64,000 bases of DNA from Seison nebaliae (Eukaryota > Rotifera > Pararotatoria > Seisonacea > Seisonidae), in assembly GCA_023231475.1 (NCBI GenBank), contig JALJEE010000596.1:62001-126000 (forward strand), in the 5' to 3' direction. Every line of letters begins with the position of its first letter. Within the stretch, counting starts at the first letter, position 1. Shown one piece after another: positions 1 to 13,516 of the stretch. Below the pieces are notes generated by a model that saw only the letters and a list, made by a program, of their open reading frames with translations, ran no database searches and had not been told where the DNA came from. The position numbers and the translations under genes are program-made.

Positions 1-2108
1 GCAAAACAAAGAAATGTTGAAAGATGATACAATGGCAGACGATGAGATGATGATGGCAGACAGTACTCTAATTCAAAATACGAATGCTCAAATTGAGGAA
101 TTAAAAAATGCGAGACAACTCGCTGGTACGATAACGGAAAAAGGAGCAAATCTTTTCGAATTATTAGAACAAGAAGTAGATCTGAGAGTTCATAAAAATC
201 TTAATCTTCTCACTAAGCCACTCTCTTTATGTATACGTAGGAAATAAGAACAAAAGTTCTCAATAAGAATTATGATACGAAAAATGTTCAGAAATATATC
301 AGAGAAGCTGGAACTATGATCGAAGTTTTCTACTTATTCGATCTATAAAAAATCTAAATAAATTTTTAATAATTCATAGAAAGAGAATGAAAAGACTCAG
401 AATATGCTGAATAGTATCAAAACAGACGAGAATGGTCTTGATCAGAAGATCGAGAAGAAAAGAGCCGAATATGAGAGAAGACAAAAGAAATTAGGAACAT
501 TAAAAGTTCTCAGGTTTGAAAATTATTTTTATCCAAATTCTATCGGAAATTAACATTAAAAAAAGACCGGCTTATATGGATGAATATTTAGTATTGGAGA
601 AAGAGTTGGAGAAGGTGTATGAGGAGTATCTTGTGAAATTTCGAATACAAACCTATTTGGAGCAACAATTACATGAAATGAATAAAGAAGACCAAAGAAA
701 CTTTGAGGTTTAACTTTGAACTTTGAACGAAATTCATTTTGTTTTGTGTTTCTGATATTTTTCTTATTTTATAATTTCATAATTTTTGTTCATTAATCTT
801 TGAAAGACGATGAAAGAAACAAGACAAGAATTATTAAAGAAACGAATTGATGATCAAGTCATAAATGATCTGAATGAGTTCGATGAAGAAGATGAAATTA
901 ATTCTTTGAGTTTCGTTTCTTTTCCTTTTAGTTTATATAGAAATTACTTAAGTTTATCATATAATTTAGTTGATATTATCAGAATAATTTAAATAGTTTA
1001 GAAATTTAACAATTATTCTTCGAATTTTAGGGAGATAAAATAGGACCGTTTTCCAATTACATGGCAGATACAGTAAATGTTTTTGCAGGTGAACCACATT
1101 TCTTAAGCTGAACCGAATTATTATTACAACTATATCTTTCTTATAATTTTTCTTTTTTCTCTGAAGGCGATTCTCAGGAACCGGATATGGCTGACGTCGA
1201 AATAGATGAAAACGGAAGATTAATGGGTTACTTTTTTATAATGTGAAATTTATTGAGGAAATGTGAAAAAAATAGTGTTACCAGAAGTTGGTTTCCACGA
1301 ATATGATACAGATAAGAAAGATAGGAAATTAATAGCCGATCTAATGAAAGTTCAAGGTTAAAATGAAGATAATTATTGAGAATAATTTGGACGAATATCT
1401 CACTTAGATAAGAATTTCCCAGAGAATGATCATGAAATAACGACTAGCGACACGACCGACCAGAATTTCGATGATACAAATGGATTAGAAGAACGAGTTA
1501 AAGTCGCAGCTGCTAATAATAATCCGATTGAGACTAAATTATCCGGATCCGAATTAATTGATCATGAAACTGGTGTTAATCCGTTCGCCGGATTACATGA
1601 TGATGATGATTTATTTAGTAACGTGAAAGAAGCGACAGATATCTTGCATTCAGATAATTTGGATAATATCGATGTAGTTCATAATTTCGATCAGGAATTC
1701 GAAGAGAATATTAGTAGTAATAATCGACTATTTCAATTCAACAAGCGAAAAACAGATAATAAGCGTATACGACACATCTTTAAAGAACAATCGTATTATG
1801 ATGAAGGATTCTAAAGTGAAATAAAGTACATGTTAATGTTTATCAAAGTTTTATTATCGATGAAATTTTAAGGAAATTTATATTTTTAAATTTATTTAAT
1901 TTTATGATTTTATTATTTTGTTTTACTTCCATTTTTTATGTTTGTTTTATTTGGAATTATAGAAAAATTCAGTTCTTCCAAAGATATAAGTGAAGATGAA
2001 GATATGAGAAAACCGTTACGCAGGAAACGACCTAACGGTGCACACAGTGGTGCACAGAGACATGGACCGAATATGGGACTAAGTGACGAAAGTGACAATG
2101 AATTTTGA
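1..2108 (+). CDS. CLUAP1: Clusterin-associated protein 1 / intraflagellar transport protein 38, 3' part (5' end outside window)
   Basis: CLUAP1/IFT38 is an IFT-B complex subunit needed to build cilia. The conserved exons read without a break: <1-187, 241-324, 380-513, 566-707 and 807-914. They contain EELKNARQLAGTITEKGAN, RAEYERRQKKLG and RPAYMDEYLVLEKELEKV, then TYLEQQL, which match the coiled-coil half of animal CLUAP1. Small exons follow at 1031-1088, 1167-1226, 1276-1356 and 1408 to about 1716 or 1764, and encode an acidic stretch I cannot align. The last exon, 1963-2108, ends LSDESDNEF-stop, like the LDESDNDF end of vertebrate CLUAP1. All junctions except the donor of the penultimate exon are phase-consistent; that exon also runs to a stop at 1814 if unspliced. 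The N-terminal calponin-homology-like domain must lie upstream of base 1. Identity is confident; the middle exons are less so. Confidence 0.85.
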
Positions 2109-2473
2109 TTAAAAATTTCATCTATTTTCCTAATTCCAAACAGAAATTTCATAAATTTTTTCATAATAAAAACCATTTGACGGAGAGAAATTATTATAAG
2201 TTAATTACGACGAATTGATAAAGGAGAAATATGTGTGAATAAATTAGTGGATGTTTAAGTTAAAAAAAAATTAAACGTCTTTTAACGGTTACGTCAGATG
2301 ATGAAAATAAGAGATGTGAATAATTTCTATTTTCATAATGAAATGACATAAAAATGAAGTCGATATGATCTACGTCATCGAAGACGGAAATGATTGCACG
2401 AACGAATCATCATTAGATGAGTAAATGTCCGATTCATCATCTTGATTTCGTTCATTTCAAATAGACAATAAGA
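2109..2473. other. Short intergenic spacer between CLUAP1 and the next plus-strand gene
   Basis: AT-rich sequence with no open frame of note. It must hold the CLUAP1 3' UTR and the promoter or 5' UTR of the following gene on the same strand. I see no repeat or RNA gene in it. Confidence 0.5.
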
Positions 2474-3800
2474 ATGATTCAACATCAATCTCATTTGATT
2501 GGAGTTGCAATCGATAAGAATAATGATTTTACTCGACCAACATTTAACAATAATCCAAACGGTACGGAATCGTTCTATCAAGAACGATATTCTCGATATT
2601 TGAACGTTCTCAATGAAAAGAATGGAAAAAATGAGAGTCTTTTCATTGAACCGAATGCAATATTTTCGAAGGTGACTGGACAGATACATACGGTAAATAA
2701 GAAGGAAGGTTCTACAACTCATCTTAATAATCAATTTTTATCCGATCAGAATTGTAATCAATACCGAAATCTTTATCATCAACATAATACAATTGTTCCA
2801 GTTTATGAAAATTTAATCAGTTCGAACGATTTAGATCATTTTCAGAATACTCTCAATGTTCTTCCATCGAAAAAGAAGAGGAGACATAGAAAAGAAAGAA
2901 AGAAAAGTGAAAATTCAAAATTATTTATTTCTACCGCGGAAACATTTCCCACTAATCGTAGTAGTTTATCAACCGAACGAATATCAAATAGTACAATAAA
3001 TCATCAACAGAATCTCGATAGCTTAATTGAAGAATCAATTAAATTATTGCCAACAAAATCAATAACAACACCACAACCGGCACCACCGCCGCCGCCACCA
3101 CCCCCACCGATAAATGAAATGGAAGAAGAATTATCGCCAAAAAATAGTGAAGAAAGAAAGAAAAATATCGTTAGTCAAAAAGGAAAGAAGATCATTGAGA
3201 ATGAAGAAGATTCTCAACAGATTCTAGATGAACTTCATCGAAAATTCAAAGATATCAATAATGATGAAACGAAAGTCAGAAATTTACTCGTTCAACAACA
3301 ACATCGGAATAGTCTCCTATCTGTGGACAGTAACAGTACAAGAAGGCCGATCGATTCAATAATTGAACCAAGTTATTTGAATTTTGAATAGAATTTGAAT
3401 TAAATTTAAAATTGAAGGAAAAAAACCGATAGTTGTTCAGGAAAAATTTCCGGCGGTTAATTTGAAACGTGTGAGAAATTCATATGAATCGATGACACCG
3501 TCTATTGAGCGTGGAAATATAGTGAACAATGAATTATTATTAGCAAAGAATCGATTGAAAAATGTTAAAAAAAGAAATTCGTCAAATACGTCGTCGGTGA
3601 ACGCAGTTCATTTGGAATCGAATCCTCAACTGTTAGAATCGTCAATTCAAAGTCATAAGATGAATATTCCTTATACAAAAACTACACCGTTACAATTAGC
3701 AACGGAATTCCTTCCGAAACATGTTCGTGAAAATGAGAAATTAAAAAAACGATCACCTTTACGGATGACTCTCGACGAAATATTACAACAATACACATAA
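2474..3800 (+). CDS. Unrecognised proline-rich, low-complexity protein (two exons)
   Basis: I do not recognise this gene. Exon 1 is open from ATG 2474 for up to 305 codons. It holds a basic cluster (KKKRRHRKERKK), a run of nine prolines near 3080-3110, and a charged helical stretch (LDELHRKFKDINNDETKV). Exon 2 runs from about 3441 (after the acceptor gttcag, or 3433 after gatag) to the stop at 3800. It ends in a more ordered-looking segment, ATEFLPKHVRENEKL then RMTLDEILQQYT. The polyproline stretch followed by a short basic/helical segment resembles actin-cytoskeleton adaptors, but I see no clear WH2 or other named domain. The exon 1 donor is unresolved; candidates lie near 3323 and 3330. 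The gene follows CLUAP1 on the same strand and converges with KMT2C/D. Confidence 0.6.
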
Positions 3801-4613
3801 CTATAAATAATTCATATAATAATAATAATTTTTTAACATTTGTTGAAATTGATGGAAATGAAAGGAAGAAGAGAACAAAAATGATGGTTTGTGTTCAGTA
3901 TTAAATAAAATATCCTTTTTTATTTCATAGAATATTGTTATGAGAGACAAATTAATAAATATAAAAATCTTAGTCAAAAGTTGTAAGTTTAAAACATATG
4001 AATTTTCGATTGATGTGTGGAAGAGGAATAGGAACCGAGAAATGTTTGCGAATTAATAAGAATTGAATAGGAAGAGAATTCAAATAAGATTCCTTTCGCT
4101 ATATCAACTTCCCTTTTTGTGTTTGTTATAGAAATGATCAAATTGAAATTTTCTTTAATTAAAAATTTGAAGAAATGTTTCTTTGTTGTTGATGATCGGA
4201 TCGATTTGTATCGATGAAAAAATGATAATAATGAATCGATATTTCTTTTATAATATATATATATATATGTCAAATAAGTGTTGGTTGCTCTGGGAGACGA
4301 GAATTGGGGGGGAGATGATAATATAAATAAAGAAGTGGAAAGAAGTGGAGAAATTTAAATAAAAATCGATTTTGTGTATTTAACTTAATAAAATGTATGT
4401 GCAAATTGTTGGTGATTGAAAAGGCGGGAATAATAAAATGTGAAATGATTGAAGAAAGGAAGAATAAATAAGAAAATTAATCGAATCGATTAATTAGATA
4501 TGATACAGAAATGGGATTTATATATTTCAATATATTCGACATCCGTTCTCTCTCCCCACACACACACACTCACTCACACAACCCCAACTACGTGGTGAAG
4601 GTGGGGAAAATGT
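3801..4613. other. Convergent intergenic region between the proline-rich gene and KMT2C/D
   Basis: Both flanking genes end here, so the region should hold two 3' UTRs. It contains AATAAA-like signals near 3903 and 4325, a short TA microsatellite at about 4253-4268, and a CA/CACT-rich stretch at about 4558-4580. The open frame of 94 codons on the minus strand (3989-4273) has no protein-like features and I leave it out. Confidence 0.45.
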
Positions 4614-7600
4614 TCAATTCATCCATCTTCGACAATTTAACGCTCCACATAAACAAGGAATTTTGACACTTTCATCCTCCAAATCGAACTTATAATCATA
4701 AGTGAACTGAAATAAATAATAATAATTAAATGAAAATGAGGAAAAAATTAAAATTCTCCAAACTTCTTCCCCTTTTAATACTCGTCGATTGGTGATGATA
4801 ATTATCTTCTTCTCGTCATCGATTTGGACGACTTCAGCGGCACAATTCGGATCACATGAATGATTGACATATCTTGCTGGACCTCCAACTAATGTGGCAT
4901 CAACAACCAAATCCTCATCCATACGAAACATATAAATTCCTCTTCCTTCCGATTCGTAGATCTTTAATTAATACAAAATTTTAAAATGATTAAATAATGA
5001 AGAAAATTAATATATTAAACTTTCTCTCGTTTATTTGCTATCTCATTTCGAATTAATTCTCCAATATATTCGATAACCATCATATGTTTCTCAATATCTC
5101 TCGTACAATAAAGTCCGAGTCCCTGAAAAAAAAAAGAAAAAATTTTTGAAATTTTAAAATTTTCTAAGGATGAAAATTTATGGAACTTGAATTTTAGATT
5201 TTCCCAATCGACAATGATATCGCCATTCATTCACCATTCGATGATAAAGTGTTGAACGTTGAACATACATATTTCTCGGAATGACGGATATCTCAATTTT
5301 GTTGTTGTTGTTGTTGTTAGAATTGGAAGGATTGGTTGAATTGTTTTGATCTTTTGAGAAAATATTCTTTTTCGGTGTGGTCGTCTTCAGACCACAATAT
5401 AATTTTTTCGCACGATTAAATGCTTCGCTACGACAACAACCACTATCATTGATTGGCGGTGGTAATTGGAATAAATTTGGTTTTTTACATAATCGTCTAT
5501 AATTACTAAATTGTTCCAATCCATTAAGCTAAAATGAAAGTTGAGGGAATGGATGAAAAATGAATAGATTAACAGATTCGATTAGACGTACGATAATCGG
5601 TTCGCGTAAACCGATCATCGTCTCTCCATTCACCAGATTGGAGAAGAGTTTCGTAATTTTCTTCGATTCTCTCAACAGTTGAATATTGAATAAAATGAAA
5701 TTCCATAGAACTGGAAAATTGAAAAATTGAAAAAAGTTTATGTAAAATTAAATTGAAAAATTATTACCTGTAATATTGTTGGCGAATATGACTAATTTAT
5801 CGATGGAATATCGATTCCATGTGATGTCGGAGAAAGCTTCAGTTAATTTAAGTGTTTGTGGAATTTGATTATCTGCCACTTCGATTTTGAATGAAATCGT
5901 TTTATTCTTTTCAATTATCTCACAATCATATTTCGCTCGTTTATTCAATTTGAACATCGACCAATAAAATTTTATGACTCGATAACCGATCTATAAATAA
6001 GAAATTATTTATTATTATTATAATAAATTTTAATAAGGAACAGGATATAAGAATCGTGTGGATGATTGGAGTTCATCCGAATTATTCAATAATTTCAATT
6101 GACCGATATCGAGAAGGAGAAGATTACCGATACGAATATTGATTCGACCACCATCAAATTCATTCAAATCCATCAACCTGATTATATTCCATGAAATTTG
6201 AATGAAATAGAAACGATATAAAAAAATAAAACTTTTGTAATTGTTCTTGCTCATTCCTCTCCACATATACACGACGGTCGACTTTCAACGATTTCATAAT
6301 CATCGATTTTGGAATTTTATATTTCTTTTCATTTATTATTAAATTCTTTGAAGATCCATCATTTGAAATATCAGCACAATCGGCACAATATGTTCGTTTA
6401 TCGGCTAGAAAGTATAAATGATTCTTCGTGGCACAAGAGAGATGATACGTCTTCTCACAAGAGAAACATCGAACAGATGCGCCATAATAATTGCATAGAA
6501 CGCATTGGAGTTTCAACGATAATTTAATCGCTTCATCCACATTCATTAGAGAACCACATTTCGCCTCGTACACAGCCCAATGCCACAAAATACAATTTAA
6601 ATGAACCCATTTATCCACGTCAATCATAAGTAGACGTGATAAACGTTTATCATCTTCATCACCCAATTGATGACAGAGAATACATTCCCGTTCATTCATC
6701 TCCTCAATCATCGATTGTTCGTTAACGAGTGAAGTGTCGAATGAATAAAATCGATTATTGATTGGAATATCAAATTGATTCGATGAGAAATGTTCGAATT
6801 CATCATTGAAATGATGATGTTGAAATCGGAGTTGATGATGGAGAACTGATGACATTGATGATTGTAATTCGGATTGATGCACTCTCGATAAATGACGACA
6901 ATATTCATAGAATGATGATTTATTTATAAGAATCATTTCCAGATTATTCTTATTTAACGTTGATCGATATTGTGAGAGAAATAAATCGATATCACTCGTC
7001 ATCATAAATGGTAATCGAGAATGGAGATATTGTTTCGCATCGAACATAGTAAATTTTTGAATATGATTTCTCCGACTCGACATCTCCATCACTTCATTTT
7101 GATTATTGTTATTATTCGTTTCTTTTCGATAATAATCAGAGAGATATCGATGCCATCGAATTCCTTCAGTTTTCGGTTGATTCAAAATATACAATTCCTC
7201 CAATACACTAATCATTTGAATGATGAGTTGACGTGAATAACAGAGACTGATAGCCGATGTGATTTTATGAATAGATGATAAATCATTCATAACAATTCCG
7301 ATAATAATCCAGATATCTGATGAGAATTTATGAATGAATTTTATATGATCATCATCAGTTATTGATGATGATTGTAATTGTTGATCATAAGTCGATTGAA
7401 TTAAATTATCATTATTCATCTCCTCATTTTCCATAAACGAGAAATATTGTTGTTGGATGAATTGGAGGAGTTGTACATCTTCCTTCCATTCACCGTTCAT
7501 CCAACAATTATGAAGATGTGTTTTCTTTTCAAATTTCTCATTCATCATCAACGGATTATAAACGAATAATTGAGAGACACTGTCCATTATATCGATCTTA

Positions 7601-10600
7601 CGAGATGGATATAATTGATATGAATTGATCACTTGAGTAAATAATGATTGATGGTTTGGTTGTATGAACATGGTATGTTGTCTCTGTTTCTCACAAAGGA
7701 GATTGTTTATAAAAGTATTTAAATTCTCAATATTATTCACTAAATCTCGAATATCTTCGATGCAATTCTTCTCGTTACCCAAACAAAAATTCCTTAAGAA
7801 ATTCAAATAATTTTGACAATGTTTCTTCAATTCACCATTGACATATTCCACATCTTTCATCACCAACTCTTCATCACTCACATAATTGGAATTATTCATA
7901 TTCTTCTCATATTTCAATTTCATCAGTTTCTCTTCTTTTACTATATCCAACAAATAAATATTTCTCTTCAAATGTTTAATGTGAATGACGGAAGGAATTG
8001 TGAGAAAAACATTAAAATATTCGAATAAATTAAAAAGATTTGATTTGAAAATGTTGAAACAATCAGATGAACAGAAATTCATCGTATTATTCTGTTCATA
8101 TTTACTGGGCAATGTTTTAACTCCATTCAAATTTAATTCCTTCAAAAATGTTAGATAATTATTTGGATCATAAAAATCCGTTTTCTTTATCTCTTCTCCA
8201 ATCACATTCTCGAGGAGTTGTTCGAATGTTAAAATTAGAGGAGTTTCCGATTCTACTTGATCATTTATGATTAATTCGAGGAAATAGCGTTTCCAATTAT
8301 AATCAGAGTTCAATTCTTCCAAAAATTTCCGATGGACAAATATATCTCGATTACAATATCGACATTCGATACAATCGAACAAACTGGAAACTTCATCCAA
8401 ATTAACTTGATGTTCCGTTTGAAATGTGAAGATGTTATCGAGAATCATATCATCATCAATATCAGAATTATTTTCATTAAATTCCTCTTCATCATCATCG
8501 TCATCATCTTCTTCTGTTACGATTAATTGATCGGAATTCCTTCTCATTTCCATTATCTCGTCATCATGAGTCGTTGCCATTTCTCCAATATTGTCATGAT
8601 ATGTCGAACGAGCTAAATCAGAAATGAAATAATTCGATGACGATTTTATTTTGTCGGGTGAAATAGTGTGACGATTTAAAACGAATCGACAATCAATCGG
8701 TAGATTAAGTGAGAAATATTGATGAACTTTTAAAGAAATCTCTTTCATATTTTCATCTAATTTCACATTCTTATCAAACACTCTCAAATATTCATCGAAT
8801 GCATATCCACTTTGAATAGCTTGTGATGCATTGCCTATGGGAGGAGTTAATAAACTTCTCACATAATTCTCATCAATCAATTCCTCTCCATTATTCTCCA
8901 TCCTTTTAATTGGTGATATCGACTCTGGTTTGATAGTTGATTGTGAATTTGTCATTTTATGATTTACATCGACATCATCGTCCATCAAAGAGAATTGTGA
9001 GATCGTTTCCATTAACCAACTTGCTACATAAATTGATAATGTTACGTCATCAACACCATCATTCAACGAAGTATCGAATATTTGAAATTTAACCATTTTA
9101 TTCTCAATACACAAATTCGAAGTAGTTGAAGTTGTGTGATGATTGGGAATGAATTTCGTGGAAGAATTGGCATTAGAAATCATCAAATTATCATAATGAT
9201 GAATATTGTCTTGGAGTATTCGATCCTCCTCTCTTACCAACTCGTAAATTGAAGAGAAATATTCTTTCGAATTAATTTGAACGTTCCTTCCAATTAATTC
9301 GTCTTTTATTCGATCAATGTTTAATCGATTTGAATCAGTTTCTCGTTTGATGACGGCAAATTTTCCCATTTGCTCTTTTGACAGATTCGTTCTCAAATTC
9401 TTCGATGACTCAATTTGTTGATTGAATATCTCATATCTCAATGCTCGTTTCGTTTCAATCGTAGTCGACTCATTATCTGACGTGTTAATGTTAATGTGAC
9501 AATCGTAAATATTGCCCTGAATTTCGAAGGATTCTGATGTATTTTCGTTGTAGTTACGAAGTGGTTCATTAAATTTATCCATATAGAGTGGCGGGAGAAC
9601 CATAGGAGATTTGAAGAGATCCAATTCCTTCAACAAATTCTGAACTTTACCTCTCGTTTCGGGAGAGATGACTGGAAGAGATGATTTCACTTGAGATTTC
9701 GACTTCCGAATATTTCCACCATTATTCAAAAATTGATGGTGTGATATCGTTTTCTGTCTTATGTTTATCTTACTTTCATTCACTTTCAATCGATTTATTG
9801 TCGATCTCGATTTACGTTGAGCGATTATTGGTCGTTGGATGGGAACATTGTCAGGGCAGTTTGGTGTATGATTGTGAATTGCACGTGCATTTTGTGAAGG
9901 ATTTCGAATTAAATTCGGATTGGATTTTTGATAAAGATTCGGACGCGAATTCACATGAGGATTATTTGGGAGATTCGATTGAAGATGTGAAGCTTGAAGA
10001 TCCTGAGTCTGATAATTTTGTGGATTCAAATTCTGAGGATGATTCGGATAAAGATGTTGGGACGGTACATGAGATGAAGGTTTCCGTGAAATTTGAGAAT
10101 TAGAGAAATTAGACTGATTGACGTTGTTGTTCAATGGAGATGGTGGGGCAGGAGGTTGTTGTTGTTGTTGTTGTGGAGGATGAGGCGAGTGATGAAATGT
10201 TGGGGTACGCACATCATCATATAATGGAGCGTTCAGATAATTTTTAGTGGAATAAGGATCATTTAATTCCTTCGGTTGTCTTTCTAAAAATTTACTGGTC
10301 GATGATATGTTCAAATATGATGTATCCGCTAACGAAACATCATTGGCAATGAGCGTATCTGAATTATAATCATTAAAAAAAGATTTATTGCTTCGAAAAT
10401 TATCATCGAAATTCTGATAATTATTCAAATTTCGTTGACTCTCCACATTCATGTCGTTGTTTTTGTTATTGTTTTTTGAATTGATATTCGAATTAAATAT
10501 ATTAGATGGTGGATCATAAAACGTTTGAGATTTATTCGTTAATACATTCTTGTTGTTGTTGTTCTTTTTTAGTTTAGTCAAATTAGAAGAAAATTCATTT

Positions 10601-11697
10601 GATGATTTCCGATTATTTTCCGTTGGATGAATATTTTTCGGCGCCAATAACGATGAAGATAATTGAAAATTTAAATAATTCTTCTGACTTTGTTGTCGTT
10701 GAATAGGTTCATGAACAGGTTTCTCATTATAATAATCATTACGAACCGATTCCGAACGATTCGATTGGAAATTATCTTTCAAATTATTCTGATTCGGATA
10801 AAATGTATCTTGAATAATATTATTATTATTAATATTGTTGTTGTTGTTGGTGTTGTTGTAACTATTGGTTCGAATGATATTTCTTTCCGAATTATAATCG
10901 TTAAGTGTTGGATTTGATCCTTCTTTCTCGGTCGTTAACATTCGTTTCAATAATTGATTGTTTGATGAATTCGTTCGAGAATTTCGATGAGAATGAAATG
11001 ATTGATTCATTTGAACAGGAATGTCTATATTATTCGTTTTGGAACTCATTGGACAGAAGGATTGAATAACTTTTCTATTCGGTTCCTCATATTTCTCATA
11101 TTTCTCATCATCATCATTAAAGAAACGATTATTATCAATATCAACATTCATATTGTCATGGTCGTCATCGATTTCGATGTGATCGAATGGGAGATCGGGC
11201 GACAAATATGACGTTGGTTGAATTTGAATGAAATTGCGTTTTCCGTTGGATCGATTGTCGATGGATCGTCCATGTAATATGAGATCTTTGATGGAATCGG
11301 CTTCTTCGATCGATTGTGTCGGCAATTCACATGAATGTACCTCAATAGTCATCAAGTGAGTGATCTCTTCACCATTCCTAGATAAATCGTTAGAAATGTT
11401 TAAAGGATTATTTTTTAATTCTTTCGAACACATTGAAGATGGTGGGACCTGATCATTCATATTCGTCATATTCTTGTCGGAATCCGAAAGATCCGTCGTT
11501 AGAGCCAAATCAATACTCTTAAAATTGTCTTGTTGTTGTGATTTGGTTATTGGCCGATCGGATGTTTCGGTCGTTGACGTACCAGAAGGTCCTGGTATCA
11601 ATGAATTAATTAATGATGTTTGAGATTTTAAACTAGAATCAGAACTGGAACGATTAAATTGATTCCTGTTCTTCTCATATGATGATGGAATATTCTC

Positions 11698-11762
<65 letters not shown>

Positions 11763-13485
11763 CATTATTCTCATTATTTGATGTTTGATTATTATTAATA
11801 TTGTTGTTGTTGTTGGTGGTGCTGCTGGTGGTGATGCTGGTGGTTTTATTTGGAGTTTGAGCTTTCATTGTCGTCGTTGTCAAATTGTGTTGATTTAGTG
11901 GGAGAATATTGGAAAGATTCTTATCAATTTTCAAATGTTGACCAGCAATTTGTTGTTGTTGTTGTTGTTGTTGTCTATTGTTCAATAATATTTGTTGCTG
12001 CTGTTGTTGTTGTTGTTGTTGTTGTTGATAACGATTCAATAAAAATTGTTGTTCAACATTAATCTTTTGTTGTTGTTGTTGTTGTTGTTGATGAGATTGT
12101 GATGATAATGTTGTAGGGAATTTTTGTAAATTATTACAAAGTTCATGTGGTTGGGGTTGGTCGTTAGGGAGTAATTGAGAATTGATATTCATTAAATTCA
12201 TATTTGGATATTGAGGATGTTGACTATGACGTTGGGTGGATGATAAATGATGATGTTGTGGTTGTGGAAGATTTTGATTCTTTTGCTGACGTTCCTTCTG
12301 CTGAAGAATATCCTTCAACGATTCCTGATGAAGTGGACGATTGATTGTATTCTGACGAGTAACAAGTGATGGTGATATCATTGACGTTCCAGTCGTCGGA
12401 ATAACGGGAGTTGTTGATACCGTTGTCATGGTATTGTTGATGGAATTTGGTGGATTGACTCCACATTTCGAATTTGCGATTAATGAGGATGATGACGATG
12501 ATTGGACAGCTGAAGAGAATTGTTCGGTGGTAGAAGAAACATTTCCATCTTGATTGATTTTTGATTTGATTCGTTTCTCTTTTTGTCGTTGTCTCGCCGT
12601 TTTCACTTGTGGAATACATTCGTTAGTTCCATAAGCATTTTTTGTTCGTTCTGCAAAATCTTTCATTTCTGTGATGAGATCAGAGAAATCCTTTTTTGCT
12701 CTTTCCATCTCCTGTTTCTTCTTCTTAACATCTTCCGCTAATTGTTCTGCTTCTTTGTTAAATTCAGGATTCTTTTCTGATTTCCTTTTTTTCGAATTCT
12801 TTTTTCGTTGAGCTGCTGTATGAGCCTTTTCTGTTGATTCGAATCGATCTCTCATAATATCAGCCTCCTTCAAATAATTATCATGTTTCGCTCGATCTGT
12901 CATTTCATTAGAGTCATTATCCAATTGATTATTATCTACAACTGTTTTATTATTGGATAAACTTGTGGCTCGTTCTAAAATATCATTCACTTTCTTATCT
13001 GCAATCGATTCGGATTTATTCCTACTATTCGTCTCGTTTCTCTCAATTGACGGATTTGAAATATTTTCAACTTTCTTTCTCTGCTGATCGTTCCATTGTT
13101 GTTGTTGTTGTTGTTGTGGTGGTGGTTGTGCCTGTAGTTGTGGTTGTGGTTGTGGTTGTGGCATATATTGATTTGGAAGATGATTCTGTAATGGTGGTTG
13201 TTGAGGACGTGGTGGTCGCTGATTAAATTGATTATGGAATAACAGCGGATTGAATGACGGATGATTCTCATTTTTTAAATTATTCGATAATTTCTGTGAG
13301 AATTGTGGTAAGAAATTTCCTTGATATTGATTTCCCATTAATTGTGATGATGTCAACTGTTGATGATGTTGCTGTTGTTGATTATGATGATGAGGATGTT
13401 GAGGTTGTAAGTTGTTTGATTTCATTTGAGTCGAATTAAGAAGATTTGAATGATTATTCTGCTGATTCAATGGAATTGGTAATTT

Positions 13486-13516
<31 letters not shown>

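Noticed and set aside
3989-4273. 94-codon minus-strand frame downstream of KMT2C/D
   Set aside because: Biased composition with a YIYIYY start from a TA repeat; lies in the expected 3' UTR area.
9681-10103. 140-codon plus-strand frame inside KMT2C/D
   Set aside because: It lies antisense to a proven coding exon, has no homology-like features, and its length is explained by the codon bias of the other strand.
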